A DNA stretch of 64,000 bases from an uncultured Sulfitobacter sp. GTDB taxonomy: Bacteria > Pseudomonadota > Alphaproteobacteria > Rhodobacterales > Rhodobacteraceae. Below are positions 1-8,699 of the stretch, piece after piece. Every line of letters begins with the position of its first letter. Positions within the stretch are counted from its first letter, which is position 1. The stretch is from NCBI GenBank assembly GCA_905182645.1, contig CAJJCJ010000002.1, forward strand, positions 1 through 64,000, given 5' to 3'. Made by a program: the position numbers and the translations under genes. The notes below the pieces were generated by a model. The model was not told the DNA's origin. It searched no databases and saw only the letters and a program-made list of their open reading frames with translations.

Positions 1-2
1 AC

Positions 3-41
3 GATGCACCTACCCCAGCGGCATCTTCTGACGAAGAGTAA
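3..41 (+). CDS. C-terminal tail of an unidentified upstream gene (partial)
   Basis: The third forward frame is open from the window edge to a TAA at 39-41 and encodes an Ala/Pro/acidic tail ending DAPTPAASSDEE. It is followed about 20 bp later by a strong terminator, as expected for a gene end. Twelve residues are too few to name a family. Confidence 0.35.
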   Translation, partial: DAPTPAASSDEE

Positions 42-63
42 GCTTTCAATCTAAGACAACTTG

Positions 64-97
64 AAGGCCGCGCAGTATATATTGCGCGGCCTTTTTC
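64..97 (+). terminator. Rho-independent terminator
   Basis: An 11-bp perfect stem (AAGGCCGCGCA / TGCGCGGCCTT) with an AT-rich loop is followed by a T run. It lies between the end of the left-edge gene and the convergent DUF2339 pseudogene and could serve the forward gene. Confidence 0.85.
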
Positions 98-107
98 GTT
101 TGCACCG

Positions 108-2544
108 CTACACGTCGTGGGGTTTTTCAACGCTATCATAGCGACCGGCCGCCCATCGATTGAGCCACGCAAGTGCGGCAAGCGCCAAGCCAAGGAACAA
201 GAGCGAGAAGACGCGGATCAGCCCACCAAGACTACCGATATCGATCATGAATACCTTGGCAACGGCAAGACCGATCACCAACAGTCCTGCCTTGCGCAAC
301 ATCACGCTGGACCGCGCAAGTGACTGATAGAACAAACCAGCGCCAACGGTCAGTAGCGCCACAGTGTGGCTATAAAGTTCAGGCTGCCCAACCCCGGGTA
401 GCCCCATAGCTTCAGGTCCGCGCCAGAAATGCCTGATCGTCAAGCCAAAGCCCTGCCAATCCCACTGATACCGCGATGAAGCCCAGCCTGACAGGATGTG
501 GGACCGCGCGAAGCCAAAGCGCGCCCAAGCCCAGTATGATAGCCGGAAACAAGTAGGCTGGGATCAATGTGTTCAATATGCTGGGCCCCAGAATTGGCGT
601 GCCAGAGAATTCAAACAACGGGTTAAGGATCAATACCGCAAGCGCAATTTGAGCGCCCCCGATAGCCAAGAAACACGTACCCAGTATTGCCCGTAGCATT
701 GAAAGAGCGCCGCCAATCTCGAGCCTGCGCAGTTGCGCCATGCCAAGCGCTATCCATATTGTTGCGCCGATGCCGATCGACCAATGGCTTGTCGTTGCCG
801 CCTCGCCGCCCCAATTGAGAATGCCCAGATAAAGCAGCGTTGAAGGCAGAATGCCCGCGGATGAGAACACCGCACTTTCCAGCAGTACTTCTGACCTTGG
901 GCGTTTTGCAGATTTTACGAGCATCCAAGAGAGTGAAAATGCGAGCACCGTGCCACCATGCCAAAGCAGCATTTCAAATAAAGGCGCCGCGATGGCCCAT
1001 TCAAGGCCGGGATCGGCGATAAGCGGTATCCAACCGTGCTGACCCCTGCCAAAATATAAAGTCCCATGAGTGGCAAGTTGTATTGCCAGTCCAGCCACGC
1101 GGCTGCCACGATTGTTATCGCGATTGCAGTCGTAAGGGCCGCAGAGGTGAACAAGATAACCACGCCAAAGGTGATGCATGCTAGCGCTGACAGCACCGCA
1201 AACGATACGCGCAGTCGGTCGCCCGGGCCGTCCACGCGTGAGAACCGTTCAGCCATCACAACCATCAACGCACCGATTGCCATAGCGTGAAGCGCCCAAA
1301 CATAGACCCCAAGCGTGTCGGCTGCCCCCCAGAACACGTCTATTGCGATCGCAACTGTTGGGGTGAAGAGCGCGGCACCCGCCGCAATGAATAACCTTGC
1401 TGGGCCACCACGAAGAGACCGCCATGCCGCGACAATGGACAGCGCTAAGCCGACTGCCACAAGCGTTGTTGCCATCAACGGCATGTCTCCCTTGGTTCTA
1501 GTGCCGCAGTCACCTGTACGTTCCACAAGCGCGTACCACCCACGACAATGGCCACAAGCGCCGCGGCTGGTAGGGCTTCAAGATCGCTGAGTGCAGGTGC
1601 GTTGCGCGCCCAGATCAAAAGGGCCATTACGATACCCGTCAGCACGATTATACCTGTCCAAAATGGGTCTGCGCGGGATGTATCGAGAACTGTCAGCAAA
1701 ATCAGACCGCTCGCCGCAATGACCGCCCCACCCGCAAGCCGTGTCGGGAACTCTGGCCAAGTATCGCCTTTGGCGCGTGCAAACATCGATAAACTTAACA
1801 GCACCCACGAATGATCCGGCAACAACTTGTGGACGGGTATAGCGATAGCCGCCGCGGCCAATACCGCACAATAGATCACGAAATATGGATCAACGAGGGT
1901 GCGAGTCTCAAGCACCAAGAACACGCCAGCAGCAAACCCCATGACCAACGAGATAATAGACACCCATGCCCAACGCCGCAGCGTATCAATTGCCAATCCA
2001 ATGACGGTCACCATCGCAAAATATGCCAGTAGCCAAGACGGGTCGTCCGATGACCCATCAATAATGAAAGGTGCGGCCATTGCTCCGATTACGCCAACTG
2101 CAGCCAGCAGCGGACCGTAGAACCAGCCCAAGACTAGCGCCAAGGCGCCAACCAGTGCCATGCCGACAAGCGCAAGTTACACGGCGGACACCGCATAAAA
2201 CCAGTTCTACATGATCCAACCGACGAGAAATCCGAAGTTTTTGCCGTTCAGAACAACGGTTTTTGGCGGTCCTTCGACCAACCGTCGGGTTTCGATTTTG
2301 GGACATCTTGTGCAGCAACCACGGGTTCCACGGCCGCAAGTGGCTTGGGTGGCACCTGTATTTGCGCTGTGACGGGCGTTTTTGGCTGCGCGGCTGAAAT
2401 GCGGTATTCGAGAGCAGAAACACGTCCCTTTAGCCCTGCATTGGAGATCAAAAGATAGATGACCGCGATTGGGAACGCGACAAATAATAAAACGAAAAAA
2501 GCAATTAGGTAATCCAAAAGAGTGTCTCCAAGCAATGTTGCCAT
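108..2544 (-). pseudogene. DUF2339 multi-spanning membrane protein, decayed by frameshifts
   Basis: Five successive reverse-strand reading-frame blocks (2544-2248, 2161-1475, 1526-915, 1179-412 and 443-108) together spell one hydrophobic protein of the DUF2339 type. The N-terminal block has one membrane anchor and a Pro/Ala linker. Later blocks are runs of transmembrane helices, including the family-like stretch GSSDDPSWLLAYFAMVTV. Moving between blocks needs at least four frame changes. Around 2160-2250 the family-like sequence NWFYAVSA is bracketed by stop codons, and sequence seems to be missing after it. Intact relatives are about 900 residues; about 810 codons remain here. Function of the family is unknown (inner-membrane protein). 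I am confident the gene is broken; exact lesions need comparison with an intact homologue. Confidence 0.8.
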
Positions 2545-2686
2545 ATCGCTATTTTGGAGCAGGCCCTTGCGTCATATCAAGGTTTGCGATGTTCGCCTGG
2601 AAGGTGCGGAGATGACTTGTCCACGGGGAATTCCTCAATTTACCGTCGCGGTATCGTTCGAACATAAATGGCCTGAGAAGTTCACA

Positions 2687-2718
2687 CAAAAAAGGCGCCC
2701 TGTTTGGGACGCCCTTTT
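2687..2718 (-). terminator. Terminator of trigger factor gene
   Basis: Reading the reverse strand, the stem AAGGGCGTCCC pairs across a short loop with GGGCGCCTT, and is followed by a T-rich run. It sits just downstream of the tig stop codon. Confidence 0.75.
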
Positions 2719-2739
2719 AAATCGTTATTTGAAAAATAC

Positions 2740-4071
2740 TTATTCTTCGTCGAGTGCTTCGACGGCCTTTTGAAGGTCGTCTTTGCTAACAGATTTCACT
2801 GTCACGGCAGCATTTTCAAGAATGTGGTCGACAACTTTGTCTTCGAACATTGGCGCCTGGAGTTGCTGGCGGAACTGTGCGTTCTGCTGAACAAACTCAA
2901 AGAACTGCTTTTCCTGACCCGGATACTGGCGGGCTTGGGTCATGATCGCTTGGGTCATTTCAGAATCAGTGACCTGAACTTCTGCTTTCTGACCGATATC
3001 AGCCAACAACAGGCCCAATTTCACGCGGCGGTTTGCCAGTGAGATGTGCTCTTCGATTGGTGTAACGTCAGGGTGATCATGACCTTCGATTTCTGGGTTA
3101 TCTTCGTGCCACAACTGGTGAGCGATCTGGCCTGCTTCTGCATCCACAAGGGACGTTGGCAGGTCAAACGATACAACGCCATCAAGCGCGTCAAGCAATG
3201 CACGCTTCGTTACGGCGCGCGATGCACCAGTGTATTCAGCTTCAAGACGCTCAGTAATCTGCGTTTTCAGACCAGCAAGATCTTCTGCGCCGAACTTTTG
3301 GGCCAGTTCGTCATCCATTTCAGGAGTCTTTGGCGCGCGGACCTCTTTGATAGTGCAAGAGAATACCGCGTCTTTGCCAGCAAGGTTCTCTGCCTGATAT
3401 TCAGCAGGGAACGTCACTGTCACGTCTTTTTCTTCGCCAGCTTTGACCTTGATCAGGCCCTCTTCGAAGCCGGGAATGAAAGAATTGGAGCCAATAACCA
3501 GTGGATAATCTTCGGCTGTGCCGCCGTCGAATGGTTCGCCGTCTACTTTTCCAACAAAGTCCATCACGACTTGGTCACCATCTTTGGCCATGCCTTTTTT
3601 GGCCTCGTATGTAACCGCTTGCGGGGATGCTGCGAGGTTATCAAGTGCTTCTTGTATAGATTCGTCGTCGGCTTCGACTTTCAAGCTATCAAGTTTGATT
3701 TTCTTGAAATCAACTTCTGGCACATCAGGAAGACGCTCATACGACACGTCGACTTCAACGTCGTCTCCCTCTTTCCATTCAGGGTTGGTCATCTTGATTT
3801 CTGGCTGCGCCGCTGGACGATCACCGGATGTTTCCATGTGCTCGTTCATCGCGCCATCGATAGCTTCTTGCATCGCTTCGCCCATAACGCGCTGGCCGAA
3901 CTGCTTGCGCATCATTGCCATAGGAACTTTGCCTTTGCGAAAGCCCTTCATTTCAACGTCAGATTGGGCTTCTTTCAGCTTTTCTTCAACTTTTACGTCC
4001 ATTTCGGCCGCAGTGACCGTGATCGCGTAACCGCGCTTAAGGCCTTCGTTCAGGGTCTCTTTAACCTGCAT
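2740..4071 (-). CDS. tig: Trigger factor (ribosome-associated chaperone and peptidyl-prolyl isomerase)
   Basis: Trigger factor binds the ribosome exit site and holds nascent chains; its middle domain is an FKBP-type prolyl isomerase. The ribosome-docking signature GFRKGKVP lies at about residues 45-52, the FKBP-like domain ([17 protein letters not shown], then GFEEGLI) at about 165-230, and a helical chaperone domain fills the rest. The 443-residue length fits the family. The start chosen is ATG at 4069-4071 ([10 protein letters not shown]), with AGAAGGAA just upstream; the longer open frame to 4152 adds residues unlike the family. It is monocistronic here. The decayed island described below begins only about 25 bp upstream of its start codon, so its promoter region may be partly island-derived. 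Confidence 0.97.
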   Translation of the reverse strand: MQVKETLNEGLKRGYAITVTAAEMDVKVEEKLKEAQSDVEMKGFRKGKVPMAMMRKQFGQRVMGEAMQEAIDGAMNEHMETSGDRPAAQPEIKMTNPEWKEGDDVEVDVSYERLPDVPEVDFKKIKLDSLKVEADDESIQEALDNLAASPQAVTYEAKKGMAKDGDQVVMDFVGKVDGEPFDGGTAEDYPLVIGSNSFIPGFEEGLIKVKAGEEKDVTVTFPAEYQAENLAGKDAVFSCTIKEVRAPKTPEMDDELAQKFGAEDLAGLKTQITERLEAEYTGASRAVTKRALLDALDGVVSFDLPTSLVDAEAGQIAHQLWHEDNPEIEGHDHPDVTPIEEHISLANRRVKLGLLLADIGQKAEVQVTDSEMTQAIMTQARQYPGQEKQFFEFVQQNAQFRQQLQAPMFEDKVVDHILENAAVTVKSVSKDDLQKAVEALDEE

Positions 4072-4096
4072 GGAATTTCCTTCTTTTCTCAAAAAA

Positions 4097-4112
4097 TGTG
4101 GCGCGGGTGAAG
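4097..4112 (+). repeat. Degenerate direct copy of the tRNA-Leu 3' end (att-like site)
   Basis: TGTGGCGCGGGTGAAG here matches 8443-8458, the 3' terminus of the tRNA-Leu gene, at 15 of 16 positions in the same orientation. With the integrase gene lying between the two copies, the geometry is that of attL/attR of an integrated element. The match is short, so an att role is inferred. The 240 bp between this site and 4356 are AT-rich and hold no gene I can support. Confidence 0.5.
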
Positions 4113-4355
4113 CGCACCAATGTAGCCATATTTCACTGGGCCGTTTGTTCATTCGTAGTAATTAAATCGTATTGCCAAACAAACTTCAAAGTTTTTCGAT
4201 TCACCCACTCTCGTGTCTGGCAGCTGTTTATTCATAGGGTGCCAATATGTAAACACTCACTATACCACACAGCGAAAACCCACAGAGAAACAACGTAATC
4301 AGGCAGCGCTAGTTTCAAATTTTGCGCCATATCGAAGTAATATCTTCGGGCCATG

Positions 4356-5047
4356 CTATGTCTGAACTTCGTCTCTTCGTCTGGACAAGTTCTTTGTTTT
4401 GAGCCGTCTGGCATTGTTCGGGCGAAGGTGGATCAGGCTGCGTTCCATGTCGATATCATCGAGTCTCAGACCAACGATCTCAGCAAGCCGACATCCCGTT
4501 TCACCCAAGAGTGGCAAGATCAGCTTAACAGTTGATCATGATGTCAAAGCCTTTTCGTATCCTTGCTTCAGCTGAGCATTTGTGAAGACGCCTCGCTTCA
4601 GACCGTCATCTCCTTCACCTTGGATGAATAATCGTGAGAAAGGGTTTCTCTTCTCAAGGTCCAACTCGGCATATGCATAATTGAGAATGGCAGACAGACT
4701 GTTCAATCTGCGCCGGATAGTGGCTGTCTTGTTCCCCTTTAGGGTCAGATGGCTGACAAAGAGCCTTGCATCTTCGCGAGTGTAATCACTTACGTCTCTG
4801 TCCCCGGCCAATGATATGAATGTCGATAAGGCGACTCAGGGTGGTGTTTGGTTGATCTTCCGAAGTGCCAGATATTCTTCAGCTATCTGAGACAATAAGA
4901 CTGATCTGGGTTTGAAGCCCTCAACGACAGACGCGACATCAACTGCCGATATACATGACCTGTTATTCCAAGAACCATCAAGGACATCGCTCAAACGCTT
5001 TGAATAGGCTTCAGCTTCCGCAGGGTCGCTCGACAGTGAATACCTAC
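4356..5047 (-). pseudogene. Tyrosine recombinase (integrase), 3' remnant
   Basis: One reverse frame, interrupted by TGA at 4836-4838 and again at 4536-4538, encodes the core-binding (SAM-like) domain and the start of the catalytic domain of a phage-type integrase. Residues such as YTREDARLFVSHLTLKGN and IRRRLNSLSAILNYA mark the core-binding domain, and ETGCRLAEIVGLRLDDID carries the box I catalytic Arg. The frame ends at 4356, before the HxxR box and the catalytic Tyr, so the 3' end is lost or shifted. The 5' end joins directly to the IS element at 5048, and the matching N-terminus lies beyond it at 7900-8170. The encoded enzyme cannot be active. Confidence 0.85.
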
Positions 5048-5110
5048 TGACCTGCGCCCCTAAAACTCCTCCAAATTTGTGTAGAGTCCGCCCAACAAAA
5101 GGACGGACAA

Positions 5111-5374
5111 ATGAAGGCACGATTTACGGACGAACAGATCATAGCAATTATCAAGGAACAGGAATCTGGTGAGAAGACCGCTGACGTTTGTCGGCGGCAC
5201 GGGATCAGTTCTGCGACGTTCTACAAATACAAATCGAAGTATGGCGGAATGGAACCTTCTGACGCGAAGCGATTGCGCGCTTTGGAGGATGAGAATGGCA
5301 AGTTGAAGAAGTTGCTGGCCGAACAGATGTTGGACAATGCGATGTTGCGAGACATCAATTCAAAAAAGTGGTGA
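5111..5374 (+). CDS. IS3-family transposase OrfA (HTH protein)
   Basis: This is the 87-residue first ORF of the IS3-family element. It has a helix-turn-helix of the transposase_8 type (FTDEQIIAIIKEQESGEK, then DVCRRHGISSATFYKYKSKY) followed by a leucine-rich coiled segment (LRALEDENGKLKKLLAEQ) used for multimerisation. It is intact. Its end overlaps orfB by 7 bp at an A6G slippery run, so the active transposase would normally be an OrfAB fusion made by -1 frameshifting. OrfA alone usually acts as a DNA-binding regulator. No transposition is expected because orfB is interrupted. Confidence 0.93.
   Translation: MKARFTDEQIIAIIKEQESGEKTADVCRRHGISSATFYKYKSKYGGMEPSDAKRLRALEDENGKLKKLLAEQMLDNAMLRDINSKKW
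5362..5368 (+). promoter_or_regulatory. Programmed -1 ribosomal frameshift site
   Basis: The run AAAAAAG lies in the orfA/orfB overlap. Slipping back one base moves the ribosome from the OrfA frame (ending SKKW) to the OrfB frame (SKKVVTPVAK). This is the classical IS3-family signal; the positions are read directly, the function is inferred from the family. Confidence 0.75.
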
Positions 5375-5917
5375 CGCCCGTGGCAAAGCGGAATGCTGTG
5401 GTTCACCTGTGTGAGACGCACGGTGTGAGCCAGCGGCGGGCGTGTGATGTACTGCAGATTGATCGATCAACGGTGCGGTATCTGTCGCGTCGTGGCGATG
5501 ACACTGATCTACGCGATGCGATCAAGCGGGTGTCCAGAGAACGGCGTCGGTTTGGTTGTCGCCGCATACACGTGATGATTGCGCGAGAGGGCTTCGAGGT
5601 GAACCACAAGAAGGTAAGGCGTATCTACCGTGAAGAGAAGCTGCAGGTACGCCGCAGAGGTGGCAGGAAACGTGCTTTGGGCACGCGAAAGCCAATGGTG
5701 CTGCCTGACGGCCCGAACCAACGCTGGAGCTTGGATTTTGTATCTGACGCCCTGACAGACGGTCGCAGGTTCCGCATTTTGGCAGTCGTTGATGACTTCA
5801 GTCGCGAGAACTTAGTTCTTGTTGCGGACACATCGTTGTCCGGTCAGCGGGTTGCGCGTGAGCTGGACAAGGTAATCGCTGAACGAGGCATGCCAAAGAC
5901 AATAGTTTCAGACAACG

Positions 5918-6177
5918 TCCTATGCGCGGAATAAATGGCTGATTTGGCATCAGGTCATTGTCGTCTCGAGGTATCTCGACACGTTAAAAGCATGGCTTAG
6001 TTCGGCGTTTTGGTCAACGACAGTCTCTCCCATAACAAACACAGAGTACGCTTTTGCGGCTCTCACCGTCCTTAAGACGAGATCATCGGGTCGCTAACAC
6101 AGAAGGCCTAAACATTATCTACGAGGTCAGTTGCCTGCCTCCACGGCCCTTACAGAGAAAGGTCCTTCTGCGATCGA
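5918..6177 (-). other. Long non-coding end of the IS110-family element (possible bridge RNA region)
   Basis: These 260 bp lie downstream of the transposase stop codon and contain no ORF I can support. IS110-family elements are known to encode a structured bridge RNA in a non-coding end that pairs with donor and target DNA. The long 3' end suggests the RNA would lie here, as in the IS1111 subgroup. The shorter 5' end also has a clear hairpin (GTGGTTT / AAAACCAC near 7420-7440), so the side is uncertain. I did not identify guide loops. Confidence 0.3.
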
Positions 6178-7410
6178 TCACCCCTCAAAGAAGGGGCGAT
6201 AGGGTTCGCCGTTTTTGATGATCCCGTGAACAGTACGGGCCATTTTGGCGGCTATTGCGGTATATGCCTTTCGGCGCAAATGGGTGTTTTGTCGGTCCTT
6301 GGAGATATAGCGCTCGAACTTATCCCGGAAGCTGTTGGTACGTTGGAGAATGGCAACCTGACCGGCCATCCACAGGGTGCGGCGCAAGCGGGCGTTCCCG
6401 TATTTTGACAACTTGGTTTGGCCACGGAATGTGCCGGACTGGACGGTCGCCAGGTCCATACCGCAGAACTTCAGAAATTGCCGGTGGTGTCCAAAGCGGC
6501 GCAAGTCGCCAGCTTCTGCGAGGATGGTCAGGGCGTTGATCGGGCCTATCCCAGGTATTGATGTCAGCAACTGATAGTCAGGCAAATCTTTGAGAAGCGC
6601 GACGGCGCGAGCTTCGATTTGATTGCGTTGCGCAATGAGACTGCGGCCTTCTCCAAGAACCAAGCGGAACATACTGATAGCGTCAGAATCTAGGGCAACT
6701 GGTAACCCCACTGATACTTTGGAGGTCTCATAAATATCTGCAAGCAAACGTTCTTTTGCGACCTTTCGGCCCACAACGTCCCAAGCGTCAGCGGTAAATG
6801 CGTCCTTGCTCATGGCTGAGATAAAGTGTGGTGACGGATAGCGTTCAAGGAAAGCAAAGAACCAGTCGCTGCGTGAACTGCGATGGAAACGATCCGCTTC
6901 TGGAAAATACAGCGGCAGATAATGGGTCAGAATCCGATGCCACAACTCGGTCTTTGATTTGGAAACGATATCGTGGGTCTTGGATAATTCCTGAATGTCA
7001 TTTGTCCCACGCACCAGCGGGTCATGGTAAAACTGCTCATTCCCAATCTCCATCATGTGGAGGATGACCTGAGCGTCCTTGGGATCGTTTTTGTCCCAAC
7101 TATTGTGGAGAGCTTCCCGCGTGCGCGCCAAAGCAACTGACGATACCAGCTTCACTTCAAAACCTGCGGTCGCCAGATGATAAGCCAAGGCGCGGTGGTA
7201 GTTCCCAGTTGCTTCAAAAGCTGCGCGCACTGGGCGACCGTAGTCCTTTAACGCGGTGATGAGGCGGGTGAAATCAGCAAGTTCGTTTAAAACAGTTAAG
7301 CGACGGCGGCGCTTCTTGCCCGGAACAGCTATCAAAACTTCATGCCGCGCTTTGGCGATGTCGATAGCCACCAAAACAGGTGTGTTCTGTGTAATTGCAA
7401 TCATGGTCAT
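6178..7410 (-). CDS. IS110-family transposase (DEDD recombinase)
   Basis: This is an intact 410-residue protein. The RuvC-like DEDD_Tnp_IS110 domain occupies the N-terminus: Asp in VAIDIAKARHE, Glu in AFEATGNYHRA, Asp residues in DKNDPKDAQ. The C-terminal transposase_20 domain contains the helix-hairpin-helix LTSIPGIGPINALTI and the serine-containing segment VQSGTFRGQTKLSKYGNARL. The start is ATG at 7408-7410, preceded by AAAGGAGACC; the longer open frame up to 7533 would run into element-end sequence. It catalyses cut-out and reinsertion through a circular intermediate and is probably the most recently active element in this cluster, since it interrupts another IS. Confidence 0.94.
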   Translation of the reverse strand: MTMIAITQNTPVLVAIDIAKARHEVLIAVPGKKRRRRLTVLNELADFTRLITALKDYGRPVRAAFEATGNYHRALAYHLATAGFEVKLVSSVALARTREALHNSWDKNDPKDAQVILHMMEIGNEQFYHDPLVRGTNDIQELSKTHDIVSKSKTELWHRILTHYLPLYFPEADRFHRSSRSDWFFAFLERYPSPHFISAMSKDAFTADAWDVVGRKVAKERLLADIYETSKVSVGLPVALDSDAISMFRLVLGEGRSLIAQRNQIEARAVALLKDLPDYQLLTSIPGIGPINALTILAEAGDLRRFGHHRQFLKFCGMDLATVQSGTFRGQTKLSKYGNARLRRTLWMAGQVAILQRTNSFRDKFERYISKDRQNTHLRRKAYTAIAAKMARTVHGIIKNGEPYRPFFEG

Positions 7411-7899
7411 AGTCGGTCTCCTTTGCGGTGTGGTTTGTGCAAAACCACTGTAGAGACCTGAGACCCGGCTATGACCACCTGCTGCGCTATATGAGGGCTG
7501 CGCAGGCGATCCTAGCCTTTTGATCAACATCATTCCGAAGGTGTTACGGAACCGAGTTCACCAGCATGGCGATCCTTAAATGGGTTCAGGAGACTGACGT
7601 TGATTGGCACTATATCGCACCGGGAAAACCCCAACAGAACGGCTTCATTGAAAGCTTTAACGGCAAGCTGCGAGATGAATGCCTCAATGAAACGCTCTTC
7701 GGCACGCTGGCCGACGCCCGTCATACGCTGGAAGAATGGCAGGAGGACTACAACTGGCGCAGACCACACTCAGCATTGGGAAACCTGACACCGATGGAAT
7801 TCTTGCAAAGAAGGATCATGGACAAGATGGCCGCTTGAGGTCAAAGATTTAACTCCAAGGACTCCGCACAAAACTGGAGGAGACTTGGGGCTCAGGTCA

Positions 7900-8170
7900 C
7901 CTCTTCGCCAAATTCAGCTTTGACAACTTCCAGAATAGTCTCACGGACAGGGGCTTCATTGCGATACGCTGAGACAAAGCTATCGAACTCCAACAAAGCT
8001 GTTGAGTAAGACCGCATAGCTTCTTTGTAATCTTTGCCGAGGACTTTGTAGAAGAAAGTCTTGCCAACCGTCGCTCCTATATCTTGCGGGACGTTGCGCT
8101 TGAAGCGAAACACGCCAAAAGCAGTCCTGAAAACATACTTTGGAAGTTTATCTTGGCTTTGGCTGGACAT
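7900..8170 (-). pseudogene. Tyrosine recombinase (integrase), 5' remnant
   Basis: The frame starts at ATG 8168-8170 after a GGAGCC ribosome-binding region and gives about 89 residues (PKYVFRTAFGVFRFKRNVPQ, then a helical segment). This matches the N-terminus of large alphaproteobacterial integrases with a DUF6538-type head. It runs into the IS end at 7899. Its continuation is the integrase core at 4356-5047, in the same orientation on the other side of the 2.85-kb insertion. It lies about 275 bp from the tRNA-Leu 3' end, the usual place for an integrase next to its attachment gene; those 275 bp contain no other gene. Confidence 0.8.
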
Positions 8171-8444
8171 CGGAGGCTCCTTTTACTGACCTTATCGGTA
8201 CTATGGGAACGCTTCCACAAAGAAGTTTGTCAGTTATTGACGCCTTTAGTCTGTTTTTGACGCTTTCCAAAGAACCATACAGGCACGCTACCCGAGGAAC
8301 CACTCTCTAACGGCGGTACTGAGTAAACCCTCACAGGAACACCAGAAAATCACAAAGAGTTCCCCAAAACGTCCCCGTAAAACGTTCTCGTAACGGCGAT
8401 AATAAGTTATTATCTATGTTTTTATAGGGGTTTTAACTAAAGTG

Positions 8445-8528
8445 TGGTGCGGGTGAAGGGACTCGAACCCCCACGCCATAGGCGCCAGAACCTAAATCTG
8501 GTGCGTCTACCAATTCCGCCACACCCGC
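8445..8528 (-). tRNA. tRNA-Leu (anticodon UAG)
   Basis: On the reverse strand the gene starts GCGGGTGTGGCGGAATTGGT and ends CACCCGCACCA. The acceptor stem GCGGGTG pairs with CACCCGC, the D arm is GGCGGAATTGGTAGACGC, and the anticodon arm is CCAGA TTTAGGT TCTGG with anticodon TAG. A variable arm and the T loop GTTCGAGTC are present, and the CCA end is encoded. It appears intact. Its 3' end is duplicated imperfectly at 4097-4112, indicating that it served as an integration site. Confidence 0.96.
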
Positions 8529-8699
8529 ACATTTCAACCAACCAAATCACTTGGGTCGATCTTTGCGGGTTGTCTAGCAAAGGCAACAATAAGAAGCGAG
8601 AGGAAAAATGATCTTAAAAAAGGCAAGACGATAACACTTTCTTGCCTTATTGTTCCTACAAGACTTGAGGCAGAAATCAGCAAGAGCGGGAAACACGCC

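Larger units (their letters stand above)
5918..7545 (-). mobile_element. IS110-family element inside the IS3-family orfB
   Basis: Boundaries are set by the host ORF: restoring VSDN-GTEF places the ends at about 5917/5918 and 7545/7546. The triplet ACG occurs at both edges (5915-5917 and 7546-7548), either as a small duplication or as the recombination core. There are no long terminal inverted repeats, as expected for IS110-type elements. It holds one transposase gene on the reverse strand, with 135 bp upstream and 260 bp downstream non-coding. Confidence 0.88.
5368..7838 (+). pseudogene. IS3-family transposase OrfB (DDE integrase core), split by IS110 insertion
   Basis: The 5' part (5368-5917) encodes the HTH_21-like region (FGCRRIHVMIAREGF) and the first half of the rve core, with the first catalytic Asp in WSLDFVSDAL. 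It breaks at VSDN, exactly within the second catalytic motif. The 3' part (about 7546-7838) resumes as [12 protein letters not shown] and includes the catalytic Glu in [11 protein letters not shown] and the C-terminal [15 protein letters not shown]. Joining the two restores an uninterrupted DDE transposase of about 280 residues, so the IS110 insertion is the only visible lesion. Confidence 0.92.
5048..7899 (+). mobile_element. IS3-family (IS407-like) element interrupted by an IS110-family element
   Basis: Both ends begin TGACCTG with related inverted repeats: TGACCTGCGCCCCTAAAACT on the left and TGACCTGAGCCCCAAGTCTC read inward from 7899. It contains orfA and a split orfB. Subtracting the inner IS110 element (about 5918-7545) and a 3-bp duplicate leaves about 1.22 kb, the usual size for this group. 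It sits inside the integrase gene. The flanks (CTAC on the left, CCTC on the right) do not form an obvious target duplication, so the element may be old, or its two ends may derive from different copies. A 150-bp fragment of the left end recurs inverted at 17002-17151. Confidence 0.88.

Noticed and set aside
3046-4110. 354-codon forward ORF opposite tig
   Set aside because: It is the antisense shadow of trigger factor, with Phe/Cys/His-rich sequence not resembling a real protein.
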